The notes below the pieces were generated by a model. It had not been told where the DNA came from. It saw only the letters and a list, made by a program, of their open reading frames with translations, and did not search any database. DNA of 55,372 nt from Clostridiales bacterium (GTDB lineage: Bacteria; Acidobacteriota; Aminicenantia; Aminicenantales; UBA8522). Position numbers and translations under genes: made by a program. Below, in pieces: positions 23,771-32,265 of this stretch; position 1 is the stretch's first letter; every line of letters starts with the position of its first letter. The stretch is taken from positions 1-55,372 of the forward strand of contig JARYMI010000023.1 in NCBI GenBank assembly GCA_029907205.1, written 5' to 3'.

Positions 23771-24364
23771 ATGAAGAAATTTTTCAAACACCTGAGAATC
23801 CATATCTTCAGGGGGTTCCTGGCCATCATTCCCCTGGGCCTTTCTTACCTTGTCATCCGCTTCCTCTACCTGGCCATCGACACCCGCGTCACTGGCCTGA
23901 TCGACAGGTTTCTCGGGTTTAAAATTCCGGGGCTCGGGTTCCTGCTGGTCCTCGTTTTTCTCTATCTTCTTGGCCTGATGGCAAGCAACTGGCTGGGCCG
24001 AAGAGCTTTTGCCATGATTGAGCAGGTCACGACGCGCATCCCCCTGATCAAGACGATCTACACGCTCGGCAAGAAACTGGCTGACGCGATTTCCCTTCCT
24101 GAGAAGCAGGCGTTCAAAAGGGCGGTGATGATCGAGCATTTCCGGCCAGGCCTATGGTCAATCGGGTTTGTCACAGGAACGTTGGTTTCAGAAGAAGACA
24201 GGGCAGAAAAGCTCCTCAAGGTCTTTATCCCCACAGCCCCCAACCCCACCTCCGGGTTCATGGTCGTGGTCAAAGAGTCCCAGGTAAGGAGTCTGGACTG
24301 GACGGTCCCCGAGGCGATGAACACGATTATTTCGGGCGGGATCGTCGGCCCGGAAAAAATCTGA
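23771..24364 (+). CDS. DUF502 family membrane protein
   Basis: The 197-residue protein has two membrane segments (GFLAIIPLGLSYLVIRFLYL and GLGFLLVLVFLYLLGLMAS), then the DUF502 signatures IPLIKTIYTLGKKLADA and VKVFIPTAPNPTSGF (here VFIPTAPNPTSGF), ending in a loop with SGGIVGP. The biochemical function of the family is not known. It starts 23 bases after the LapA-like gene and is convergent with the next gene, with only 3 bases between the stops. Confidence 0.85.
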   Translation: MKKFFKHLRIHIFRGFLAIIPLGLSYLVIRFLYLAIDTRVTGLIDRFLGFKIPGLGFLLVLVFLYLLGLMASNWLGRRAFAMIEQVTTRIPLIKTIYTLGKKLADAISLPEKQAFKRAVMIEHFRPGLWSIGFVTGTLVSEEDRAEKLLKVFIPTAPNPTSGFMVVVKESQVRSLDWTVPEAMNTIISGGIVGPEKI

Positions 24365-24367
24365 CGG

Positions 24368-24907
24368 CTATTTGCCGGCTATCAAGTCAGGGAAGGAAGC
24401 TTTCAGGGACTCAAACACCCAGGCGGCCAGTGCGGCCTCGAAATCAGCGATTTCCTTGAAACTCGGCGTGGATTTCTCCCATGCATGGAGTTTGCTTTCG
24501 GCTTTGGCGATGACTTCGTTCTCGATTCGGTGCAATTTTTGGAGGACGCCCTCCCCTCCATAATTCCGGAGTCGAGTGGCGCCGCCCTTTTCGTTGTCAG
24601 CCAGGTCGCTCGAGGCCGCGTTCATGATGGCAAAACCCTCGGTGTTGATCCCTGCCCAGACGGCGGTGCCCTGGGGATCCGCAGCGTTGACCAGGGCGAT
24701 GAACACGTGCTTCGAGCCTTTAAGACGAAGAATTTTATTGTCGATGACGGGAGCATCCCTGTTCTTCCACAGGAGCGGCTTGCCGTCTGCCGTCGCCTTC
24801 CCCGAAACAACCGCCACCGTGCACGGGATGACCTTGAGCGATCCCAATAAAACCAGACCCATAAAGGAAAATAAAAAATTCCTCGTGCGCTGTCTCCAAC
24901 CTGTCAT
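24368..24907 (-). pseudogene. Internally shortened N-terminal-nucleophile hydrolase (C45/acyltransferase-like)
   Basis: A signal sequence (1-28) is followed by CTVAVVSGKATADGKPLLWKN, where Cys29 would become the catalytic N-terminal nucleophile, then a GSKHVFIALVNAAD ... WAGINTEGFAIMNAASSDL block. These match penicillin-acylase-like / C45-type enzymes, which are usually about 350 residues or more. After residue about 110 the sequence jumps to a helical tail typical of the C-terminal end, so roughly half the enzyme seems deleted without loss of frame. It may be an inactive remnant or a small variant. The family assignment is from motif likeness only. Confidence 0.55.
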
Positions 24908-25019
24908 AAAGGCCTCCGTGTAGGTTTCTTCTCGCGGAAATCAATATTATAGGTTTTTTAGTGTTCTAATCAAAGTGAGCCATCGACCTAAAATCGCCAC
25001 AATAGAAACGCAATTCTTG

Positions 25020-26189
25020 TCATCTTTCCTTCCAGATGATGCCGTACCGCTTAAGGAGGGGGAAGCCGGTTTCCTCATCCTCGGCCATACGGTACATTTT
25101 GCCTTTGGCAAAGAGGAAAGGCATTATGTCCAGCCATGCTCTGGCTTCGTAGAATCCGTCAGAGTTGAAGATGTCATAAGCCCTGAGAGTTTTTTCGTCC
25201 TCCTTCTTTTCCTCGTTCGTCCGCACCCAGAGGTTTCCGTCGCTGTCGACAACCAACCGATCCGTGACGGTTTTTACCTTGGGGAATTCCATCTGCTCGG
25301 CCAGCTTGGCATAGGGGCTATCGGGCCTTTCAGCATACCGTGATTTGACGGCCTGGATGTCCCCTGCTGTCACTGGCACTGGCTCATAAGGCCGGTCGAT
25401 TTTGCGGAAGACCTTTCCCTGTCCATCGTAAACTTCGATGACATATTTATCGTTCAGGCAATGATAGAGCCATTGTCTTTTCTTGTCGCCGGCAAATATG
25501 GAGACAGGGCTCCAGGGAAGAGTCACATACAGGGTTATTTCTCCTTGGCGGAGCTGCTTGAATTGCGGCAAAGTGAACTTTCCGAACGAAAACAACTCTT
25601 CGCCCGAAAAATCTATGGCCTTCACCCAGAGTTCTTGCACTTCGCCGGTGAAAACGTTTTCAGTGACGATGCAAGAAGAAGTCGTCGTCAGTAGAACCAG
25701 GCTCAAGAATTTTTTCCACTGGAAGCTCGACAGGAATTGCCCCTCCGGGCTGAAAAACGAGGTGCGTCGTTGCTCATAATCGGTTACAAGAAGCCGGCCG
25801 TCGGGGAGAAAGAGCATGTTGCGGACCCTCTCAAACTCGCCGGGGCCGCTTCCCTTCCTGCCGATACTCTTCAGGTATTTTCCTTGTGGGTCAAAGACCT
25901 TGATGGCCATGTCTGAATCGTCAGCGATGTAGGCGTTCCCTGTCGCATCGACGGCAAACCAGCCGGGCTTGAAAAGCCGGATTTCGCCCGTTTCATCTTT
26001 TTCCCGGAAAGTGAATTCCTCTTCAAAAACTACGGTTTTATCAGGATGGAGCGGCGTCGCCGGGTTATGGACATACGTGACGCCGTCGATCGTCTCTACC
26101 CTCGGCTCTTCGGCTGCTTTTTTCTTGCAGCCGGCAAACCAGAAGACCAAGATAATACAGATCAAGACGATTGAGAGATTCTTTTTCAT
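25020..26189 (-). CDS. 6-bladed beta-propeller lipoprotein (NHL-like)
   Basis: The N-terminus is a lipoprotein signal ending FAGC with Cys21 as lipid anchor. The body has repeated blade motifs: WFAVDATGNAYIADDSDMAIKVFDPQGKYLKSIG, GSGPGEFERVRNMLFLPDGRLLVTDYEQ and LVVDSDGNLWVRT (each a D-x-G-N type strand turn). Such extracytoplasmic propellers are numerous in Aminicenantes-like genomes; their ligands are unknown. Probably on the periplasmic face of a membrane. The start follows AAGGAGAAAGAC. It is followed downstream by the C45-like remnant, in the same orientation. Confidence 0.8.
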   Translation of the reverse strand: MKKNLSIVLICIILVFWFAGCKKKAAEEPRVETIDGVTYVHNPATPLHPDKTVVFEEEFTFREKDETGEIRLFKPGWFAVDATGNAYIADDSDMAIKVFDPQGKYLKSIGRKGSGPGEFERVRNMLFLPDGRLLVTDYEQRRTSFFSPEGQFLSSFQWKKFLSLVLLTTTSSCIVTENVFTGEVQELWVKAIDFSGEELFSFGKFTLPQFKQLRQGEITLYVTLPWSPVSIFAGDKKRQWLYHCLNDKYVIEVYDGQGKVFRKIDRPYEPVPVTAGDIQAVKSRYAERPDSPYAKLAEQMEFPKVKTVTDRLVVDSDGNLWVRTNEEKKEDEKTLRAYDIFNSDGFYEARAWLDIMPFLFAKGKMYRMAEDEETGFPLLKRYGIIWKER

Positions 26190-26242
26190 GTCTTTCTCCT
26201 TTTGCTAATTCCCTTGATATTTGGAGGTGATTGAGCAAAAAC

Positions 26243-27217
26243 TTAGGGCGCAGGCACTTTCGTCATCTGCTTCTTGACGTAGCGGGCGATGGCTTCGTGG
26301 GTGGCGAACCAAACGTTCTTCCGGGCCAGCATGTGCTCGATGAGCTTCTCTAACATGACGATGCGGCTGCGGTGGCCGATGATCTTGGGGTGCATGGTCA
26401 GGACAAAGACCGTGCCTTCCTCGTGGGCTTTGTCGAACTCGGCCGCCCAGATCTCGAAGACCTCATTGGGAGTGATGTGCGGCCGGACGGCGCTGTAGCG
26501 GTCGAACCCGAAGTAGGGATAATCATCGAGGAGCCACTCGACCGGCAGCTCGACGACGCCTGTAGGCTTTCCGTCTTCGAGCAGCTCGTAAGGCCGGTCA
26601 TCGGCCATCAGGCTGCTGTCGTAGAGGAGGCCGAGTTCGCGGATGATTTTGAGCGTCGATGGGCTGAAATCCCATGAGGGGGTACGGATACCGGTCGGCG
26701 GCTTTCCGGCCATGGCCTTGAGCGTATCAAAGGACTTGCGCATCAAGTCGCGCTCTTCTTCTTCCGAGAGGAGGGAGTTGCGCTCGTGAATCCATCCGTG
26801 CATCCCGATTTCGTGGCGCCCCTTTGCCGTGATAGCCTTTATTTCTTCGGGATGGAGGAGGGCTGTCACAGCGGGCACGAAGAAAGAGGCCGGGATTCTG
26901 TATTTATCGAGAAGAGCGAGTATCCTCGGTATGGCAACCCGGGCAGCATACTCTCCCTGGGAGAGAATCCCAGGGGAATAATCGCTGTCCCGGAGAGCGT
27001 TCGTCTCAGCGTCGAAGTCGAAGGAAAGAGCCACGGCGACTTTGGCGCCATCAGGCCAGGCAGGCGGCGTCAGGTCTTTTCCGGCCCTGACCTTATTGAC
27101 AACCGAATTGATTTGATCAAGACTCAGCAACCACGGCTTCTTAGCTTCTTGGGCAGACACCGCCGCTATAACCAAGAGGAATAAAAGGCAGAAAACCATT
27201 AATGCGTCTTTCTTCAT
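26243..27217 (-). CDS. Secreted polysaccharide deacetylase (NodB fold)
   Basis: A signal peptide (1-22) precedes a carbohydrate esterase 4-like domain. VALSFDFDAE holds the catalytic/metal Asp, GMHGWIHE the metal His pair (H-x3-H), and GIRTPSWDFSP the arginine/tryptophan region. The arrangement and C-terminal FVLTMHPKIIGHRSRIVMLEKLI resemble the subgroup that also includes PuuE-like amidohydrolases, so the substrate may be an N-acyl sugar or another amide. AAAGGAGAAA precedes the ATG. Confidence 0.88.
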   Translation of the reverse strand: MKKDALMVFCLLFLLVIAAVSAQEAKKPWLLSLDQINSVVNKVRAGKDLTPPAWPDGAKVAVALSFDFDAETNALRDSDYSPGILSQGEYAARVAIPRILALLDKYRIPASFFVPAVTALLHPEEIKAITAKGRHEIGMHGWIHERNSLLSEEEERDLMRKSFDTLKAMAGKPPTGIRTPSWDFSPSTLKIIRELGLLYDSSLMADDRPYELLEDGKPTGVVELPVEWLLDDYPYFGFDRYSAVRPHITPNEVFEIWAAEFDKAHEEGTVFVLTMHPKIIGHRSRIVMLEKLIEHMLARKNVWFATHEAIARYVKKQMTKVPAP

Positions 27218-27280
27218 TTTCTCCTTTCCTCCTGAAATTTATTTTTCCCAGCAATTTTTATCCACGAAAAAATTCGGTGA

Positions 27281-28006
27281 TCAGGGACGGCCGACGCTCG
27301 TCAGGTAGAGGACACTTTCCTCCTCTCCATCGACACCGAGCAGGGCATTGACCTCATCGTCATAAAGCGCGGCCACCTGGCAGGAGCCAAGCCCAAGAGC
27401 CACCGCGGCCAAGGCCACATTCTGAGCGATATGGCCAGCGTCAAGATAAACGTAGCGATAAGCCCGTTCTCTGTATTTCCATTTGGAGCGGCCGAAGACA
27501 GCCGTCCAGGCGAAAACAATAGCCGCTTCGGCAAGGAACTCCTGGTCCAGAGCTGCTTCAGCAAGGGCAGGACGGAAATCGGCCTGGCGAATAAGCTCAA
27601 GCTCGTGTTCCTTGACGCTGTAATGATAGATCCCTTTCTCCAAGCCGTCGACATTCTGGATGAAAAGATACGTTTCCACCGGGTAGAGTGCTCCGGCTGA
27701 GGGCGCAGCTCGGAGTTCATAGCCCGAAATTTTCGTGGTCACACCCTGCCCGGCCCAGATAAGTTGGGAGAGTTCGGCCTTGGTCATGGGAATATTTCTG
27801 TATTCCCTGACGCTGCGGCGCCGGCCGACGGCTTCCCAGAGGGGAAGACCCCCCTCCCTCTGAGGCGGGTCTAACTTGAACCGCGGCGCATCAGGATATC
27901 TCTTGACGGGTTCAGGCCTTGCCCGCCAGTCCAGGTATCCGCCTCCCAGTCTTCCCCTGCCGTACTTTGTCTCTTCCTGAAATCGGTCGCCTATGCCGGG
28001 CTTCAT
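27281..28006 (-). CDS. SagB-type nitroreductase-family oxidoreductase
   Basis: The 241 residues include RRRSVREYRNIPMTKAELSQLIWAGQG (FMN-binding start), AAPSAGALYPVETYLFIQNV (SagB signature), IYHYSVKEHELELI and YLDAGHIAQNVALAAVALGLGSCQVAAL. SagB proteins are FMN dehydrogenases, best known for oxidising azolines in peptide maturation, but many family members stand alone as here. The start overlaps the upstream serine-hydrolase stop as ATGA, so the two are translationally coupled. I see no precursor peptide or cyclodehydratase nearby. Confidence 0.82.
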   Translation of the reverse strand: MKPGIGDRFQEETKYGRGRLGGGYLDWRARPEPVKRYPDAPRFKLDPPQREGGLPLWEAVGRRRSVREYRNIPMTKAELSQLIWAGQGVTTKISGYELRAAPSAGALYPVETYLFIQNVDGLEKGIYHYSVKEHELELIRQADFRPALAEAALDQEFLAEAAIVFAWTAVFGRSKWKYRERAYRYVYLDAGHIAQNVALAAVALGLGSCQVAALYDDEVNALLGVDGEEESVLYLTSVGRP

Positions 28007-30144
28007 TTTGTCCCCCTTTGTTTTTCCAGCGTCCTGAGTTTTGTCCTGACGTTTTCATTCTTGGGGTCGATCTGGAGCGCCTTCCTCAGGTAGTCGGAAG
28101 CTCTGTCCTTTTGTCCAAGGGCGACGCAGAGGTCGCTGAGCTCGATGTAGAGGCGTGTCTCTTTAGGGTAAAATTGGAGGGCAATTTCTCCTAACTCGAG
28201 GGCCTCTTTGGGCTTTTCCGCCCTCGCCAGGAAGCTTCCCGAAGCTACATATCGTTCAACGCCCACTGCCGTGTGAGTGGAGTCGAGTTCGTGAGCCCTG
28301 ACGTAGAATTGGCGGGCTGTTTGCACGTCGCCTTTCCATAGATGAGCCAGGCCGAGCGATGCGCTGAGCAAGGGAGAAGCCGAGTAGAGAGGCTGTCCGG
28401 CTGTCAGGATGGAAATGGCTTTGTCAGGATTATTCTTCCTCAGATAATGCTCTGCTGCGCTGGACAAGGCGGCCGTGAAATCAGGGTAAAGGCCGGCGCC
28501 GTCAAATTCCTGCTTGAGCCTGGGCATGATCCTGACGAAGTCAGAGCCGGGAGTGAGTGACAAATTCTTGATTTCGTCCGTGTATGTCCGGGTCCAATCC
28601 TTTTCCCAATCGGCCATGAGGCTCGTGAATTCAGGCCTGAACCGTGGATGCCTTTTGGGTGCGCTGTCAGAAGCTGTGAGCTTGATGTAGTCGCTAAAGA
28701 AAGCAACCGGACCTTGCCTGAGGTAAGTCACGAGTTTATCTTTGCCCCACTCCTCCTCTAAAGCCGTGGCCATGTAAGTTCCGACTATGGTGAAGGCCTG
28801 GTTGAAAGCGGGGTGAACGCCGGCAAGAATCTTTTTCTTCCTTGTCTCGAAATCCTGGCGGAGCGCCTTCTCGCTGACATTTTCGTTGAAATAATCAAAA
28901 GCTTTTCGGATCTCATTCTGATTCTGGGAGTAAGAAGGCCCGTTCCACTGGTACTGGCTCATCCCGTGATTGAAGGTGAGGTTGAGGGCAGCGTAGATAG
29001 ACTGCAGAACCATATCGGAAGCATACGCAGAGGTATCGATGTCGTCATCGAGGACGAGCTCTGTGAGCCGCCTGACATAGGCAATGAGGTTCGACCCTTC
29101 GAGGTTCGAAGCGATGGCCACAGCAAACCTGTCGGCGGGAAAAATGAGAAGATGAGTTCGTGTCTCAGGCTGCGAGCCTCCGTGACCTGCGGCAAAATGG
29201 CCGTCCCACGGCTCCACATCCCAGCCCATGCCATACCACGTGAACAGGCCGTTCCGCAGGGCCATCGGAGAGAACATTTTTTTCCAGGCCGCCTGGCTGA
29301 CGAGTTCTCCGTTGATGATGCCGCGGGCGTACTTGAGGAGGTCAACGACAGTCGAGCGGAGGCCACCGCTGGCGAAGCGGCTTGAGATATCAACGAACTC
29401 GGAATTCTTGAGCTCGCCTTTGATAAACTGGTAGCCGCGGACCCGGTCCGGGATAAGGTCGAAGGGATTATCCAGCCGGGAGCTCGCCATCCCGAGGGGC
29501 TCAAAGATGCGTTTTGCGATGTATTCTCCGTAGGGAATGCCGCTTGCTCCCTCGACGGCAGCCCCCAACAGGTTGAAACCGTAGCTTGAGTAATTGTACC
29601 GCGTGCCGGGCTCTGCGACGAGGTCGAAGCCCTGAAAGATAGCCAAAGCCTCCCGGGTGTTTTTCGGCACCTTGATGTAGCCTTCTTTGGCGTAATCTCT
29701 GTAGTGGCTGATGCCGCCGATGTGTCCAAGGAGCTGGCGGACCGTTACAGGCCATTTTTTCCGCGGGAAATAGGGGACATACGTTTGAATGTCGGCGTCG
29801 AGGTTGATCTTTTCCTCCTCGGCGAGTTGAAGCACAGCGATGGCCGTGACCGTCTTGGTGACTGAAGCCAACCGGTAGGAGCTTTCTGCCTTGGCCGGGA
29901 CTTTGTTTTCGAGGTCAGCGTAGCCGAAGCCTCTAGCCCAGGTGAAATCATCCTTGATGAAGCCGACGGAAAGACCGGGCATCCGGTCTAAAAACATCTG
30001 CTCGGAGACAAATGCTTCAAAGGCTTTGATGGCGGTAGCAAACCTGGAAAGCCTGTCCTCTTGGGCCGTTGCCGAGAACAGGGCCACACCGGTTATGGCA
30101 AAAATAAAAAAAAGAACGAGGCCGCGTCTGGCCGGACGTTTCAT
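28003..30144 (-). CDS. Exported beta-lactamase-family serine hydrolase with C-terminal TPRs
   Basis: A signal peptide (1-28) is followed by a class C beta-lactamase/DD-peptidase fold. The nucleophile motif is SVTK (94-97, in YRLASVTKTVTAIAVLQL), then YSSYGFNLLG in the Tyr-motif position and GHGGSQPETRTHLLIF as the third motif. From about 580 there are three or four tetratricopeptide repeats (HLWKGDVQTARQFYVRAHELD, EKPKEALELGEIALQFYP, GQKDRASDYLRKALQIDP). It is probably a periplasmic esterase, peptidase or aminopeptidase with a protein-docking tail. Not necessarily a drug-resistance enzyme. Coupled to the SagB-like gene. Confidence 0.85.
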   Translation of the reverse strand: MKRPARRGLVLFFIFAITGVALFSATAQEDRLSRFATAIKAFEAFVSEQMFLDRMPGLSVGFIKDDFTWARGFGYADLENKVPAKAESSYRLASVTKTVTAIAVLQLAEEEKINLDADIQTYVPYFPRKKWPVTVRQLLGHIGGISHYRDYAKEGYIKVPKNTREALAIFQGFDLVAEPGTRYNYSSYGFNLLGAAVEGASGIPYGEYIAKRIFEPLGMASSRLDNPFDLIPDRVRGYQFIKGELKNSEFVDISSRFASGGLRSTVVDLLKYARGIINGELVSQAAWKKMFSPMALRNGLFTWYGMGWDVEPWDGHFAAGHGGSQPETRTHLLIFPADRFAVAIASNLEGSNLIAYVRRLTELVLDDDIDTSAYASDMVLQSIYAALNLTFNHGMSQYQWNGPSYSQNQNEIRKAFDYFNENVSEKALRQDFETRKKKILAGVHPAFNQAFTIVGTYMATALEEEWGKDKLVTYLRQGPVAFFSDYIKLTASDSAPKRHPRFRPEFTSLMADWEKDWTRTYTDEIKNLSLTPGSDFVRIMPRLKQEFDGAGLYPDFTAALSSAAEHYLRKNNPDKAISILTAGQPLYSASPLLSASLGLAHLWKGDVQTARQFYVRAHELDSTHTAVGVERYVASGSFLARAEKPKEALELGEIALQFYPKETRLYIELSDLCVALGQKDRASDYLRKALQIDPKNENVRTKLRTLEKQRGTK

Positions 30145-30303
30145 TTTCCCTCCATTGTCGTACTCAATAGTTTATATCACAGGCCAAATTTTTGCGTCAA
30201 ATTGGCTGGCGCCGATGAATGCTGATTGACTCGCGTTTGATAGTGAGATTAAACTTAAATGAGGGTAAATGCAGGAAAAATATCAGTTTGATACAGGTTC
30301 AGC

Positions 30304-32247
30304 ATGACGAATAACGGTTTTTTCGGCATCGGCATCTTTTGCTTAACCTTGTTGAACCCGATTGTCCCTCTTTGTGGCCTCGAAACGAGGCCGCTGACCC
30401 TTCTTGTCCTGGCAGATGAGGAATGCCGCGAGGACCCGGCCTGGAAGGAAAAAGCCGAAGAGGTTGTGGGCGCAGCCTCCCGGAGTTTCGAGAAGCTGTT
30501 TGGGATCAAGCTTGTTCTCGCCGAGTTCAGCGAGTGGGCCAGCTTGGATTCTGTCACCTCCCTTGACCTCCTGGCCGAGGGCCTGGAGGCGCACGTCGAA
30601 AAAGGCTTTCATGACATTGTCGTTGCCTTCACCGCCCAGAAAAGCCTGGACGAAAAATATTATGGCTATTCGATTTTCAAGGAGGGAATTGTCGTCCTCA
30701 AAATGCTTGTGGATATACAAACGGGGGTTAGAAGTTTGCAGCATGAGCTCGCCCACCTTTTCGGCGCTGTCCACGTGGATGACCCGAATTCGTTGATGGA
30801 CATCTACAGCCGGGGGAATGGGTTCGACAGGCTGAACGCCCGAATTATCCTGCTTAACAGAAGCCGGTCTTTTCACGGGGCTGGCTTTCCGCTGCCCAAA
30901 GAAAGCTGGGGAGAAACAGCGGAGCTCTGCCGGAAGATTGCGGTTGCCATAACGCGGGAGGAGATGAGAAGAAAGCTGGACAGGGGGATCGCCCGGCGCC
31001 AGAACCTCGAGGATGTTCATCTTCTCCTGGCGCAGATTTACCTGGAGCAGGAAAAGTATGATGAGGTCATCGCAGAGTGCCAGAAGGCGCTCCGGGTTAA
31101 TCCATCAAACCTGGAAGGCCTGAATCTCCACGGCATCGCCCTGCGGCGAAGCGGCCGCGTCGACGAGGCCATCAAACAGTACCAGATGATTCTGGAAAAG
31201 AAAGGTGAACGTTCTCAAGTTCTCTACAACCTGGGAATTGCTTACGGCCGGAAGGAAGAGCTGGAGAGGGCTCGCGATTGCTACCTGAGAGCAATTGAAC
31301 TGAAGCCCAATTTCGCAGAAGCCCACACCAATCTCGGAGAAATCCATCTTCGGCTGGACAGGCTTGAAGAAGCTGAAACTTCTTTTCTCAAGGCCATCTC
31401 GGTTAACCCGAGGTTTGCCCTTGCGTATGCCAACCTGGCTGAGCTGTGTCTCAGGAAAAAAGATGATGCGAGGGCTCTGGAACTGGCAGAAAAAGGCGTT
31501 GCCCTGGACCCAGAGCTATCAGCCGCATACACCGTGAGGGGAAGGGTTCATCACAGGGCCGGAAAGACCGGAGCGGCCAAAAGCGATTTCCTGAAAGCCT
31601 TGGCCTTGAATTCAAAAGACGAAAAAGCGTGCTACAACCTGGGGAATTGCCATCTGGATGAAGGCCGGGTTGGCGAGGCAGCGGCCATGTTCTTACGGGC
31701 AACCAATCTTAACCCGCGGTTTGGCGAAGCTCGCGCCAGCCTCGGCTACTGTCTCCTTCTTGAGAACCGCCCAGACGAAGCTCTCCGGGAGCTTCATCTG
31801 GCGCTCGAATGCGGCTACGAAACTTCGAATGTCTATCTTAACATGAGTTCCTGTTATCTCAAGAAGGGGCTGTTTGATGAGGCCATCGCCATGGCCGAGA
31901 GAGCCAGGGTGCTCGACCCGGGCTCTTCGCTCGCCCACAATAACGTGGGGATTGCCTATGCGCAAAAAGGGATGGTCGCAAGAGCCCTGACGGAGTTTGA
32001 GACAGCCCTCGCTTTGGACCCGAAGAACAAAGAGGCCCTCCTCAACCTGGGCAATATCCGTCTTGGGCTTGGAGAACTGGAAAGCGCGCTTGATTTCTAC
32101 CTGAGAATTTTGGCGCTCGACCCTTCCGTTGCCGTTGTCCACAACAACGTGGCGGTTATCTATTTCAAGACAGAGATTATCGACGGTCCTGGGAGCATGC
32201 CCGGAGGGCCGAATCGCTCGGCTTCAAACTCCATCCGGATTTTTTGA
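30304..32247 (+). CDS. Metzincin-like zinc metallopeptidase fused to TPR repeats (3' end frameshifted)
   Basis: After a short hydrophobic N-terminus, HELAHLFGAVH (147-157) is a full HExxHxxGxxH zinc motif with a downstream Met (NSLMD, 165) able to act as the Met-turn, as in archaemetzincin-like peptidases. From about 235 to 640 there are about eleven tetratricopeptide repeats (for example AIKQYQMILEKKG, LYNLGIAYGRKEELERARD, NNVGIAYAQKGMVARALTEF). The last 23 residues do not look like TPR. At 32174-32177 one missing base shifts the frame; the continuing repeat (DYRRSWEHARRAESLGFKLH, on to LKELNKKIKG) is open in the next frame to TGA at 32307-32309, overlapping the uvrA end. So the gene is frameshifted at its extreme 3' end, or one base was lost in assembly. 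Confidence 0.85.
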   Translation: MTNNGFFGIGIFCLTLLNPIVPLCGLETRPLTLLVLADEECREDPAWKEKAEEVVGAASRSFEKLFGIKLVLAEFSEWASLDSVTSLDLLAEGLEAHVEKGFHDIVVAFTAQKSLDEKYYGYSIFKEGIVVLKMLVDIQTGVRSLQHELAHLFGAVHVDDPNSLMDIYSRGNGFDRLNARIILLNRSRSFHGAGFPLPKESWGETAELCRKIAVAITREEMRRKLDRGIARRQNLEDVHLLLAQIYLEQEKYDEVIAECQKALRVNPSNLEGLNLHGIALRRSGRVDEAIKQYQMILEKKGERSQVLYNLGIAYGRKEELERARDCYLRAIELKPNFAEAHTNLGEIHLRLDRLEEAETSFLKAISVNPRFALAYANLAELCLRKKDDARALELAEKGVALDPELSAAYTVRGRVHHRAGKTGAAKSDFLKALALNSKDEKACYNLGNCHLDEGRVGEAAAMFLRATNLNPRFGEARASLGYCLLLENRPDEALRELHLALECGYETSNVYLNMSSCYLKKGLFDEAIAMAERARVLDPGSSLAHNNVGIAYAQKGMVARALTEFETALALDPKNKEALLNLGNIRLGLGELESALDFYLRILALDPSVAVVHNNVAVIYFKTEIIDGPGSMPGGPNRSASNSIRIF

Positions 32248-32265
32248 AAGAGTTGAATAAAAAGA

